From contig JAPMXV010000001.1 of NCBI GenBank assembly GCA_026936335.1, forward strand, positions 310,001 to 374,000: DNA of 64,000 nt, written 5' to 3'. The first letter of the stretch is position 1. Every line of letters begins with the position of its first letter. The translations under genes and the position numbers were made by a program. The notes beneath the pieces are model-generated. The model did no database searches. It worked only from the letters and a program-made list of their open reading frames with translations, and was not told the DNA's origin. The DNA is from Mantamonas sphyraenae (Eukaryota > CRuMs > Mantamonadidae). This document shows positions 10,015-19,370 of this stretch, piece after piece.

Positions 10015-13000
10015 ATGCATCGTTCGACTCTTGCATTGCTGGTGGCTCTCGTGTGCATCATTTGCGTCGTGGAGCGCGTGCATGCGTACGGCGAACTCGC
10101 ATGCAAAACGGGCGTGCCGCCGCCCCTGCCGGTGGTGGAGCCGCTGCCGCAGCCTTTGGTGGTCCACACCCTTTGCCGGCAGTACAGTGGCTACACAATC
10201 ACATTCAAGAATGCCACAGACACATTTTGCAACCATCCCATGGTCCAATGGGCTCCAGATGACTACTGTGACGCCTTTGTGGGGCTGAACTCGGTCATCG
10301 TGGATTCACAAGGCGTGGGCACCGTCAGCGTGACTCCCCCGCCCTTCATCAGGCGCCCGTACAACGGCACATTGCGCCTCAGCATTGACGGAGGCATCCG
10401 TTGGGTCGATGCAGGCCCGTTTGTCATGGTCCCCAAGGCCAACGGCTTTGTGGTGGACTCGATCAGCGTTCCGGACACGCTTGCATTTCCCCAGCAACAA
10501 ATCACCGTGGTCATCAACTACACTGACCCAAGCATCCAAAACAGGTTTTACACCGTCAACACAAAGGTGCTGAACTTCAACGACCAAATCCATACACAGG
10601 TGCTCACGGTAGACACGCCGTCACCTGGCCAAGCAACGTTTTCCTTCACGCTCGGGGATGACTTTTTCAAGCAGGCCTCACTCAAGCTTTCCCCTGCCCG
10701 CCTGGGCATCAGTACCAATTGTTTCGATTGGGCTGATCACGATGCCCATGGCAATCCTCTCGACCTGCCGTTAGCGCGAGTAAGCAACACTGCGCAGATC
10801 ACAGGCTTCCAGCCCAATCCAGTGACTGCCTGGAACTCGTCGGTGGAGGTCACCATTAAGGGCAAAAACTTTATTCCCAAGCAGTTTCCAATTCTGCAGT
10901 CGATGAACGTGCAGGTGAACATGTCCCAGAACACGGTGCAGGGCTTCATCAAGTGTGATTTCAACTCGGCCTCCCTCAACGCCAAAATCATCAACGACCA
11001 GACCGCCGTGTTTACTCTCGATTCGTCTGGTTCCGGATGCTCTGACGTCCCACTCACCGTGGCCGTGTCCAACAACGGCGGCTACGACTGGTCCAACAAG
11101 GCAGTGTTGCCCATAGCCGACGCGCCCAACACGGCTTCCATCCACTCCTTCTGGCCAACCAAAGTGCCCATGAACGAGCAAACTGATATTACGGTGGTGG
11201 GCACTGGATTCAAAGCTGTAGGCAGAACACTTGCCTTCCAAGTGAACGACCAATCGGCCACGTTCAACACACACGTTTGCAACGATTCAGTGGCTGTCAT
11301 CACGTTTACGTATGCCCAGGTTCCCACAAGCACCCTCTACGTCACCAACCGTGCACAAAACCAGCTCTTGGGGAGCAAGGGTCTCCTTGGCAAGTACTCG
11401 TCGACAAACTGGGCGACCGCCCCTGTCAACATCACCTTTGTGCCCACAAAGATGAAGAGCTGGACAGCCGATTGGATGCCTGCACACCCCAACAACATCA
11501 CGCACTTGCTGCCGTATGTTGTCATCCCGCTGGCGGACACCTCTCAAGGCCTGGACGTCAATGTCGTTGGTGGCCATCCACCGTTCCGCTTCTCCGTGCT
11601 CCACAAGGGGTTCAACCACACATTGGACCCAAACAACCCGTACTACAGTTACAGCGTAAGGCAGGGCACATTCACCATCACCCTGAACTGCAACCGCGCA
11701 CGCATGGACGGCACGATGGTGTTCCAGGTGGATGACACCAGCGGCAACACAGCTCGCTTTAGCGTCAACCTCAACACATCCTCGGTGCACTGTAAGAGGC
11801 CTACGTACAGCAAGGTGGTGTCGCTCCCTCACATGCCCATGGCTGCAGGTAGAGTGGCCGACCACCCTCTGAAATGGGACACTTTCCGTGATCGCAAAGA
11901 CCTCACCTTTGCTGGCATCAATCCACTGTACATGTCGTTTGTCGCCTACTTCCGAGATTACAAGACCAGCTACACGAAATGGGGCATGTTTCTCTCGATG
12001 TCATCATTCACAGAACGAAGCTACGACACAGTTGCCACAAACCCCAACGTGTACCACGGGAACAACGACATCAACGTCCCTCTGGCACCTGTTGGCACGT
12101 ACAACCTTAGCTTGGTTGACGTGTCCAGTTGCACCATCGTGGATATCCCGACGCCGGTGACAGTGAGCTTCAACGACGATGGCATTGTCGAGTATCTCTT
12201 GCAGGTGCTGGCGGCTGGTTTCGTCGGTTTGCTGGTGGTCATCTACGTACACTGTGTTCGCAACCGCGAACACCTGGTACCCAGAGAGCAGAAGGAGTCT
12301 GGTATCGATGTTGCGACCGTGCCGTCCGTGCGCCAGACTCTGAAGAATGTTTTCACGCGGATGTGGACGACCACACACCGCGAGCTCATGCAACATGCGG
12401 ACCCCGAGCAACGTGCACGCCTTTCCTTGGATCGGCGCATGTTGCGCACAATGGCAGGCCTCACCGTGCTCTCGTTGGCGTTGCTGATCTTCTACGTGGC
12501 AATTGGCCGCAATGTGCCCAACCTGAGCGTGTTGACTGCAGCCAACATCCTGGACGACTTGCAAGACGACGCCACAGCATTGACTGTGGCTTGGATTGTT
12601 GTGACCTTGTCTGTTTTGGGTCTGTATATGTTGTGCTGGGTGCTGTGGCACGGATCCCGGCGCACACGCGCAGAGCGCGACGAATACGGCCACTACCAGC
12701 TTCTGGTGGTCCGCAACATCAGTCCTTTGCTGACATATGGCCAGGCACGTAGCGCACTCGAACATTTGACGAGCATCCCCGTTCTGGATGCGAAAGTCGT
12801 CTTCCACGACGGTGTCGAAAGCACCCTCATTGAACAGCCGGACGATGATATGGTGGGTTTCCACGCCATGACCATTACGATGTTGTGGGACAAGGAGACA
12901 GCAGACCACATGAAGCAGTTTGTGGTGCCCCTGAGTTCGGCACGCAGATGGATGCGTGCCATGTGGGGCGGGTCTCGTGGAAGCTCAAGCGACGAAGACT

Positions 13001-14355
13001 CGTCCGTCGAAGCAGAACAGCAAAACGTCCTGATGGCCAGTCAAGGAGGTGTGGCAGTGGACACTTCGTCCTGGACGTTCTTCCTGGCAGGCAGCGAAGA
13101 CGAACTGCTGCTGCCAAGCTTGCAAATCGGCCCACTGGAGCGCTTTCTGCGCAAGCTCCTCGTTGCTGTGATCATTTTCATTGTGGGCATCCTTCTCTTC
13201 CTCACTGTGTTTTTCATCGACGTGTACGGCGAGGTTGACACCTTTCTGATCACAAACAAGGAAAACAGCGTGACATCGCAGGCGGCAAACATGGCAAACA
13301 TGAAAGGGCTTGGCCAGGCAAGCGCCAAGGGCATTTCGGCCATTGCAGTGTTTATCAACTTTGCCGTGCTTCCCGTGCTCTCGCGTGTGTTGTCCAACTT
13401 TGAGGGGCACCTGACGCACTCGAGCCGCGAGCGTTCGATTCTGCAGAAGCGCAGCGGGGGCATCTTTTTGTTTGGCATCATTTCTCCTCTTCTGGTGGCC
13501 GTTTTCCTCGCGTTCATTCGCACATTGTCCGCAGGCATGTTCATCGCCGGCGTCGCTCGAACCGAGTACGCAAACGCACTCACGAGCGCAGGGCGCACGT
13601 TTGGTGAGGTGCTCACCCATTTCTTTGTTACCTATCTACTGTCTGCAATCATGCTGTCGCCTGTGTCGACGCTGTTGCAACCAGGCATTCTGTTCCGGAC
13701 ACGAGTGCGCAAAATGTCGCTCTCCTCGGCTGCGGTGCTCAGGCAGCAGACGTTGACCAACCATGTAGACCGCATGCACGCTGTGTCGCTAAGTCTAATG
13801 ATGGGTGCCATGGTGCCTCTTGTGGTGCCCATGGCACTCCTCTTTCTGGCTGTTCGCAATGTCCTGGACAGGTTCATGCTCTGCTACCCCACTTACTGGA
13901 CATACACGTATTGTGGTGCAGAGCAGGACAACACAGAGCTGCAAGAGCACGAGTCGGGACTGACAGATTCCAATGATGGCGAGCAGGACGACTACAACGA
14001 CGAGGACGACGACGAAGACGACGACGAACCGCAGAGTCAAAGTGTTCGCACAGTCGAGTCGTCGAACCGCCGCCTCCGCACCATGCGAGCAACACCCAAG
14101 CTCCTCAACAACCGCATCACACGCAGTTCGGTGACCATGCTCCTGTTTGCAGCAGCTGTCGTGCCGATTGTGTTTGCGCTGATGGTTTTCGTCAACACCT
14201 TCAACCTCTTCAGCCTCATCTCCGGTGCACCAGGGTCACAGGCCAACGTGGGTGCCGAGCAGCTCTCTGCCTTTCTGTACTTTGCGCTCGTGCTGCTGTG
14301 CATTTCCGTGATGCGTTTCCTCTGGCGCACGTTCTTCCGTGTCCGAATCGTCTGA
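10015..14355 (+). CDS. OSCA/TMEM63-like membrane channel with a large N-terminal ectodomain
   Basis: Single exon, 1,446 residues. A signal peptide (STLALLVALVCIICVVERVHA) follows the ATG at 10015; an upstream ATG at 9949 overlaps the divergent PRPF6 gene and is disfavoured. About 700 extracytoplasmic residues contain N-glycosylation sequons and at least two IPT/TIG-like segments (ITGFQPNPVTAWNSSVEV; IHSFWPTKVPMNEQTDI). About ten hydrophobic helices follow: near 725-748, 808-830 and 854-878, then a soluble RRM-like loop (YQLLVVRNISPL), then 1043-1071, 1108-1125, 1148-1176, 1202-1222, 1258-1284, 1372-1398 and 1418-1437. The order TM0, TM1-2, cytosolic loop, TM3-10, plus VLSNFEGHLTHSSRER and PLVVPMALLFLAVRNVLDR, resembles OSCA/TMEM63 (RSN1_7TM) proteins, which are mechanically gated cation channels or scramblases. 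The ectodomain is not usual in that family. Assignment is by pattern only. Confidence 0.6.
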   Translation: MHRSTLALLVALVCIICVVERVHAYGELACKTGVPPPLPVVEPLPQPLVVHTLCRQYSGYTITFKNATDTFCNHPMVQWAPDDYCDAFVGLNSVIVDSQGVGTVSVTPPPFIRRPYNGTLRLSIDGGIRWVDAGPFVMVPKANGFVVDSISVPDTLAFPQQQITVVINYTDPSIQNRFYTVNTKVLNFNDQIHTQVLTVDTPSPGQATFSFTLGDDFFKQASLKLSPARLGISTNCFDWADHDAHGNPLDLPLARVSNTAQITGFQPNPVTAWNSSVEVTIKGKNFIPKQFPILQSMNVQVNMSQNTVQGFIKCDFNSASLNAKIINDQTAVFTLDSSGSGCSDVPLTVAVSNNGGYDWSNKAVLPIADAPNTASIHSFWPTKVPMNEQTDITVVGTGFKAVGRTLAFQVNDQSATFNTHVCNDSVAVITFTYAQVPTSTLYVTNRAQNQLLGSKGLLGKYSSTNWATAPVNITFVPTKMKSWTADWMPAHPNNITHLLPYVVIPLADTSQGLDVNVVGGHPPFRFSVLHKGFNHTLDPNNPYYSYSVRQGTFTITLNCNRARMDGTMVFQVDDTSGNTARFSVNLNTSSVHCKRPTYSKVVSLPHMPMAAGRVADHPLKWDTFRDRKDLTFAGINPLYMSFVAYFRDYKTSYTKWGMFLSMSSFTERSYDTVATNPNVYHGNNDINVPLAPVGTYNLSLVDVSSCTIVDIPTPVTVSFNDDGIVEYLLQVLAAGFVGLLVVIYVHCVRNREHLVPREQKESGIDVATVPSVRQTLKNVFTRMWTTTHRELMQHADPEQRARLSLDRRMLRTMAGLTVLSLALLIFYVAIGRNVPNLSVLTAANILDDLQDDATALTVAWIVVTLSVLGLYMLCWVLWHGSRRTRAERDEYGHYQLLVVRNISPLLTYGQARSALEHLTSIPVLDAKVVFHDGVESTLIEQPDDDMVGFHAMTITMLWDKETADHMKQFVVPLSSARRWMRAMWGGSRGSSSDEDSSVEAEQQNVLMASQGGVAVDTSSWTFFLAGSEDELLLPSLQIGPLERFLRKLLVAVIIFIVGILLFLTVFFIDVYGEVDTFLITNKENSVTSQAANMANMKGLGQASAKGISAIAVFINFAVLPVLSRVLSNFEGHLTHSSRERSILQKRSGGIFLFGIISPLLVAVFLAFIRTLSAGMFIAGVARTEYANALTSAGRTFGEVLTHFFVTYLLSAIMLSPVSTLLQPGILFRTRVRKMSLSSAAVLRQQTLTNHVDRMHAVSLSLMMGAMVPLVVPMALLFLAVRNVLDRFMLCYPTYWTYTYCGAEQDNTELQEHESGLTDSNDGEQDDYNDEDDDEDDDEPQSQSVRTVESSNRRLRTMRATPKLLNNRITRSSVTMLLFAAAVVPIVFALMVFVNTFNLFSLISGAPGSQANVGAEQLSAFLYFALVLLCISVMRFLWRTFFRVRIV

Positions 14356-14418
14356 GGACGACCAAGCAAAAGCAAAAAGGTGCTACATTGTGACCTCGCG
14401 TGCCCCTCCCTCTCAATC

Positions 14419-14991
14419 TTAATCGGCCATCTTGCCGCGCTTGCTCTTGCGCTTGGCCCTGGACTTGTTGGCCAAGCCGTCGTAACGTGCGTGCAGCAAG
14501 TTCCCAAACGTCGGGCCAAACTTGATCATATCCTTGGCTGTGAGCTGTGAGTGGGTGATAGATCCAGAGCGGTAGGTGGTATGTGTCCAGTGGCATGTGT
14601 CAGTTGCGTGTGAGGAGAAGCTGTACAGCAGAAGGAGGTGCGCAATGCCAGAGGTGGCCATGCGCCACGTCACGCCGCCTCCCTCTGCTTCGCTACGCGT
14701 GCACAGGGGCGTGCAGTAAGGTCGCCACTGATCACATACAATTGTGCTAAACTTGTTCTTCTTGCCATCGCTGACGCGGATGAGGCACATGACCACGCCG
14801 TCCTGGTTGGCCTTGCCCTTCTTCTTGGGAGTGTTGTTGCTGCTGCTTCCGCCGCCGCCACCGCTGCTGCTGCTGCTGCCAGTCACATGGCGCTTGGTCG
14901 TGATAAATACAGAGCCGCTGTTCTTCCGCTTGCACTCCTCAATGAGCTTCTCCAATCGCGTCAAGAACGCATCGGAGGAAAGGCGAACCAT
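14419..14991 (-). CDS. SRP14: Signal recognition particle 14 kDa subunit
   Basis: SRP14 forms the Alu-domain heterodimer with SRP9 and mediates elongation arrest. Exon 1 is 14740-14991 and exon 2 is 14419-14544, joined in frame across a 195-nt intron (GTATGT donor, CTCACAG acceptor), giving 125 residues. The N-terminal FLTRLEKLIEECK and SGSVFITTKR, the central SDGKKNKFSTI and the exon 2 segment FGPTFGNLLHARYDGL match the family's SGSVYITLKK, DGKKKISTVV and FQMAYSNLLRANMDGL in order. A Ser/Gly/Asn/Lys-rich insert follows the first strand, longer than in animals. The C-terminus is a short basic tail (KSRAKRKSKRGK). The unspliced frame happens to remain open, which would hide the intron from simple ORF calling. 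Confidence 0.92.
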   Translation of the reverse strand: MVRLSSDAFLTRLEKLIEECKRKNSGSVFITTKRHVTGSSSSSGGGGGSSSNNTPKKKGKANQDGVVMCLIRVSDGKKNKFSTIVCDQWRPYCTPLCTRSEAEGGGVTWRMATSGIAHLLLLYSFSSHATDTCHWTHTTYRSGSITHSQLTAKDMIKFGPTFGNLLHARYDGLANKSRAKRKSKRGKMAD

Positions 14992-15081
14992 GGCGAGGCG
15001 AGGTTTGTTTTGCTTCGGCGAGTGTGTTCATTCATCAGCATTGATGCGAGTGTGTGTGTGTGCGAGTGTGCGTGCGCCAGC

Positions 15082-18000
15082 CTACGCGTTGGCCAGTTGG
15101 TCGAGCACAAGGTCAACAAGACCCTGGGAGGCGGCCTGGTTGGTGGTGCGTGCTGTGACGCGCACGCGCTGGTTGTTTGCGTCTACCTCGACCAGGAGCA
15201 GACACCCGACACTGCCGTTGTTAAACGTAAACAGGCCAGCCGAGTACACCGTCGACTGGTTGCCGTCGATGTCGTGGAAGGTCATGTTGAGGTTGGCCAG
15301 CAGCGTCTTGACGCTGTCTGAGCTCACACCTGGCGCGGGGCCTACGCTCTGCACCTGGCTGCCGTTCTGTGCCAGTCCTGTCCAGCGCTTGCCAAAGTCT
15401 GCGGAGCTAAACGTCACGCCAGACACAAACTTGGTCATGACCAGGGGCAGCTTGACGGCGTGCGCGTACTGCGTCCCCGCGCTGCTGAACGACAGAGTGA
15501 CCACGGGCGGCTCGCTGAACGGAGCGGTGACCATGACGTCAAACGTGTGCTGCAGCTGCTTGCGGCTGGGGATGGAGTTCAGCGCACCCGTCACCTTGAA
15601 CTTCATGCACTCCGAGTCCTCCAAGGCCACGTTGAAGTCGGACAGCTCCGAGCCCAGCTTGTTGCCCACAAACAAGGCCACCTTGCCAAACTGCTTCTGG
15701 AACATGGCCTGGTAGCCGACTTGCACCTGCTGTGTGTTGAGCAGCACCGCCTTGTTGGTGGTGCAAAGCGCACGGAATTCGCTCAGGTTTTCCGGCTCTT
15801 TGCTGTTTCCACTGCTGCCTGCGTCCAGCGTGTCAAACAGAGACAAGCCACTGCTGCTGCTGCTGCTTCCGCTGCTGCTGCTGCTGCTGCCGCCTCCTCC
15901 GCCGCCGAGCAGGTCGATCAAACCGCCGTCGCTGCTGCTGGACTCGGGCTCCTCAGCACCGATGAGCTCGCCGTCGCCCGACTCGTCTTCCTCCTCCTCC
16001 TCGTACTCTTCGCCCTCCTCCTCGTCTTCGCCACTCTCCTCGCCTTCTTCTCCCTCGGCACCTTCCTTGTCGGCGATGGTCTCGAGGTTCCAAGCGCGGC
16101 GATCGACAGTGTCGTCCTTCTCGACAAAACGGCGGATGAGCGACGACTCGCGGTCGGGGAACGGAGGCATGATGTCCAGTACGGTGGGCATGATGTCTTC
16201 GTTGACCTGCAGGAGGCGCACATACTCGTTTGCGCGCTGTTGGAGTTCGGTGTCGATGTGCTCTGTGCAGTTGTTGAGAAAGTCCAGGCAGTCGTCGGTG
16301 ATCTCCGGGTACAAGTTGATGAACTTGACGATGGTGGAGAGCATGACAGCCTGTGTGTTGGGCTGGCTCAAGGCAAACAGGTCGTTGACAATGAAGAACT
16401 GGTCTTCGGGGCCACTGCCTTCCTCCTCGGCAATGAGGTTGCCGTACTCGCCAAGCAGATAGGCGCCAATGAGACGGGTTGTCTCCAGAGAGGCAGCCCC
16501 CTCTGCAACGAGGACCTTGAAAATGGTGTAGGCAGCGTAGAACTGCAGGTTTTCGTCAGCGTTGGTGACGATCTGGACGACGCGGTACCAGATGTCGTCG
16601 GAGACGTACTCGCCGGCCTTGGAGATGAGGTTGAGGATGGTGTCGACGTACCAGGTGAGATCGGGCGGGAACTTTTCGGCAAGGATGGCAATCTTGAGCA
16701 CGAGTTCTTCGCGGATGTCCAGGTCCGAGGTGACGAGGTACTCCAGAAGGCGTTCGACAATCTCCTTTGCGTTGTCCTTGTCGGTCATGACGTAGAGGAG
16801 GTCAAGAGCGCGCTTGCGGATGCTGATGTCCGAATCTTTGAGCGAGTCCAGGACAGTGCTTTGGTGCTTCTGAATGAGTTCCATGGAACCCTGGAGGGTG
16901 GCCAGATGGGCCATGGCCTCGAGGGTGAGGTAGCGCACGTTCGTGTCCTTGCCCGAGAGGAAACGGCCGAGGAGGACGGCAGCCTGGACGAGGAGCTCGT
17001 TGTCACAGTCGAGACGGATGATGAGGTTGATGGCCTCAAAGAGGATGGAGTACACAATGTTGACGCGGTTGGGCGACGAGCGCGAGCTGAGGTCGGCCGT
17101 CTTGAGAATGGAAGAGAGGACGTCGATGAGGTGCATCCTGAGCACGCGCTCCTCGGGCGGTGGGAAGTACTGGAGGCAGCGCAGAAGCTTGACTTGCAGC
17201 CAGGGCGCAACGACGCCGTAGTACACGTACTCGTTGTACTGCGAGGAGGAAAACTCGCGGCCGAGGATGATCTTGTGGAGGAGACGCACGCACTGAGGCG
17301 CCACAGTCTCGTACTCCTCGGGAGCAGCGGAGACGAGGCCGAGGACAAGGCTCATGACCGAAGTGAGCACGCCCAAGTTGTTGGTGGACGTAAGAAGCAT
17401 GACGAGACGTTCCTCCCATTCCTCCGGGATGATGAGGTCGGGATACTTGCGGAAGAGGCGCAGGAGACACAGGGCGCTCTTCTTGCGGATGACAGCGCCG
17501 GTAGTGCTTTGGGGGTGAGAGGGGAACGGGAGCGGACACGGTGAACGCGGGGTGGGTGGGCGGAGGGTAGGGTGTGGAGAGTGTGAGTTTGGATTTCGCC
17601 GGAGACAAAAAACACCCTGTGGAAGAGGACCTACCCCATGAGCATCTTTTGAACCATGGGACCTGAAGATGGGACACGGTGGTGAGCATGTGGGCGAGGG
17701 CAGGGTGAGCGAGGGTCTTTGTGTGAGCGTGTGTGCGGGGAAAGGTGGCGGCCAGGAAAAAAACTGCGGTGGAAGAGGGCAAGGGCTCGGCACGGCGGGC
17801 GTCGCACGGGACGCACGAGAACGAGAGACATACCGAGGGCCTGTGCGGTGTCCTGGGAGCCGATGTTTGCCACTGCTCCGAGGGCCACGCACTGGTAGAG
17901 CTCAGAGGAGCTCTGGAGATCCTCGCCGATGGTGTTGATGATGAGCATGAGCAGATCGCTGCTTTCGTCGAGTAGGACCGAGGTGGCTAGATAGCCGACG

Positions 18001-18447
18001 ACTTTCTCTGCATACACCGTACTACTCATGAGATCGATGGCCTGCATGATGCCAAAGTCCACCTCGTAGCTGCACACACACGCGCGTGGACAGGACAGGG
18101 GCGGGGTTGCGGCCGGAGGGAATCCGGAAGAGGGTGTCAGGCAAGGCGGGAGTGGTTTGGGCACGCCGAGGTGCAAGGGAGTGAGGTACGGCGACACGAG
18201 ACAGCGCAAACACAAAGGACAAGACACACAAGGTGGAGCGATGGGAATGCGGGATGACGTACCCGAGCATGTAAGCGTAGAGGAGCTTGCACACGTATTT
18301 ACGTTTGTCGTAGCTCTTGAGCTTGTGCGAGTCCTTAAAGTTGGAGCGGATGTTTGCCATCTCCTTCATGATGCGCTTCTGCTCCTGCTCCTTGGTAGTG
18401 CATTGTCGGATGTCCGAAATGAACTGAGTGAGGCCTCGAAACGCCAT
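15082..18447 (-). CDS. AP2A: AP-2 complex alpha adaptin
   Basis: The large alpha subunit of the clathrin adaptor AP-2 binds PI(4,5)P2 and endocytic accessory proteins at the plasma membrane. Four exons: 18263-18447, 17834-18069, a 28-nt microexon 17635-17662, and 15082-17506 (introns 193, 171 and 128 nt), total 957 residues. The start MAFRGLTQFISDIRQC and KRKYVCKLLYAYMLG match the alpha trunk N-terminus. HEAT-like trunk motifs follow (TWYVDTILNLI, DIWYRVVQIV, LPPFPDRESS-like PPFPDRESSL). Then comes an acidic/Ser/Gly hinge of low complexity, and an ear with VGCLLLVEVD and a terminal VLDQLANA resembling the alpha ear end. The microexon joins ALG to PMVQKMLMG and is needed to keep frame. The start of SNIP1's stop region lies 50 bp upstream. 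Confidence 0.93.
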
Positions 18448-18497
18448 GGTGTGTGTGTCTGTGTGTGTTCCAAGGTTGGCTGCATCCACGCACGTCT

Positions 18498-19370
18498 TCA
18501 TTTCGCCTCCTTCTCCGACACAAGCACATACTCGCGTGAGCTTTGTCCGAATCGAATGACATCCTGAGAGCGCAGCTCGTAGAAGCGCCTGCTTTTGATG
18601 GGGGCTGCGTTGACGGTTGTGCCGTGGGTGGATTTGAGGTCGATGAGATAAGGCCGGACCACTGTGTCGCCGTCTTCGTTGACTACGCGACGGAACTGAA
18701 GGACGGCGTGCTGGCTGCTACACGAGAGGTGGTCTGTGGGCACGTCGACGACACGGCGATCTCGGCCAAACAGAAAGTGGCTCTTCTGGTGGAGATGCAG
18801 CTTCTCCAACAGCTCTTCGCCACGGAATACATACATACGAAAGGGTTCGTCGGGCATGCAGCCATCGTCGCACTCGGCATACTTGAGTTCGACGCCCGAC
18901 GGCTTGGTTTCCGCGTCCTGCGCGCGACCGCCCCCTCCACCGCTGTCCAGGGCCCCCGAAGTCCCAAAGTCCACCTTTGCCTTTTTGACAGTGCCGCCCT
19001 CGCCGGCATCTGCTTCTGTTCCGTCGCTGGGCTTGCCCCACTCCATTTTGGGGCCGCCACCGGCGACGAGCGCGCTAATGTTGGACGCTGCTGCCTTGGC
19101 CGCGGGTGCAGCTGACGAGGAAGAGGAGGACGAGGAAGACTGTGTGTTGCTGTGTACATTGGCCACAGGGATGGAATTACTGCCACTGCCTGTGCTTGAG
19201 GCTGCGTCGTCGCGCTTGCGCTTTCTGTCGCGCGCCTCGTGTTGCTTCGCTCTGCGAGCAGCCTCCTCGGCCGCCTTTTGCTCCCGCTCTGCCTTTTCGG
19301 CCATGTCGGCCAATCTCTGGGCGACCTGGGAGTCGCTGATGTGTGGGTTTGTGTCCCAGCGGCTTGTCAT
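18498..19370 (-). CDS. SNIP1: SNIP1/DAWDLE-like FHA-domain protein
   Basis: Single exon, 290 residues. The N-terminal half is charged, with a long Glu/Ala/Arg helix (about residues 20-55) and a Ser-rich linker. The C-terminal ~100 residues form an FHA domain with family landmarks in order: FLFGRDRRVVDVPTDH, CSSQHAVLQFR, PYLIDLKSTHGTTVN and ELRSQDVIRFGQSSREYVL. These closely follow SNIP1/DAWDLE, spliceosome-associated phosphothreonine readers involved in pre-mRNA splicing and small-RNA biogenesis. The phosphopeptide-binding residues of the loop (Arg in GRDRR, Ser-x-x-His in SSQH, and the T-H-G-T turn) are present. The ATG at 19370 overlaps the stop of the upstream INTS8 gene as ATGA (19367-19370); the next in-frame Met lies 22 codons on. 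Confidence 0.9.
   Translation of the reverse strand: MTSRWDTNPHISDSQVAQRLADMAEKAEREQKAAEEAARRAKQHEARDRKRKRDDAASSTGSGSNSIPVANVHSNTQSSSSSSSSSAAPAAKAAASNISALVAGGGPKMEWGKPSDGTEADAGEGGTVKKAKVDFGTSGALDSGGGGGRAQDAETKPSGVELKYAECDDGCMPDEPFRMYVFRGEELLEKLHLHQKSHFLFGRDRRVVDVPTDHLSCSSQHAVLQFRRVVNEDGDTVVRPYLIDLKSTHGTTVNAAPIKSRRFYELRSQDVIRFGQSSREYVLVSEKEAK

Noticed and set aside
15460-17544. A 694-codon plus-strand open frame
   Set aside because: It lies antisense to the AP-2 alpha trunk and ear. Its translation has no family features, while the minus strand matches AP-2 alpha throughout.
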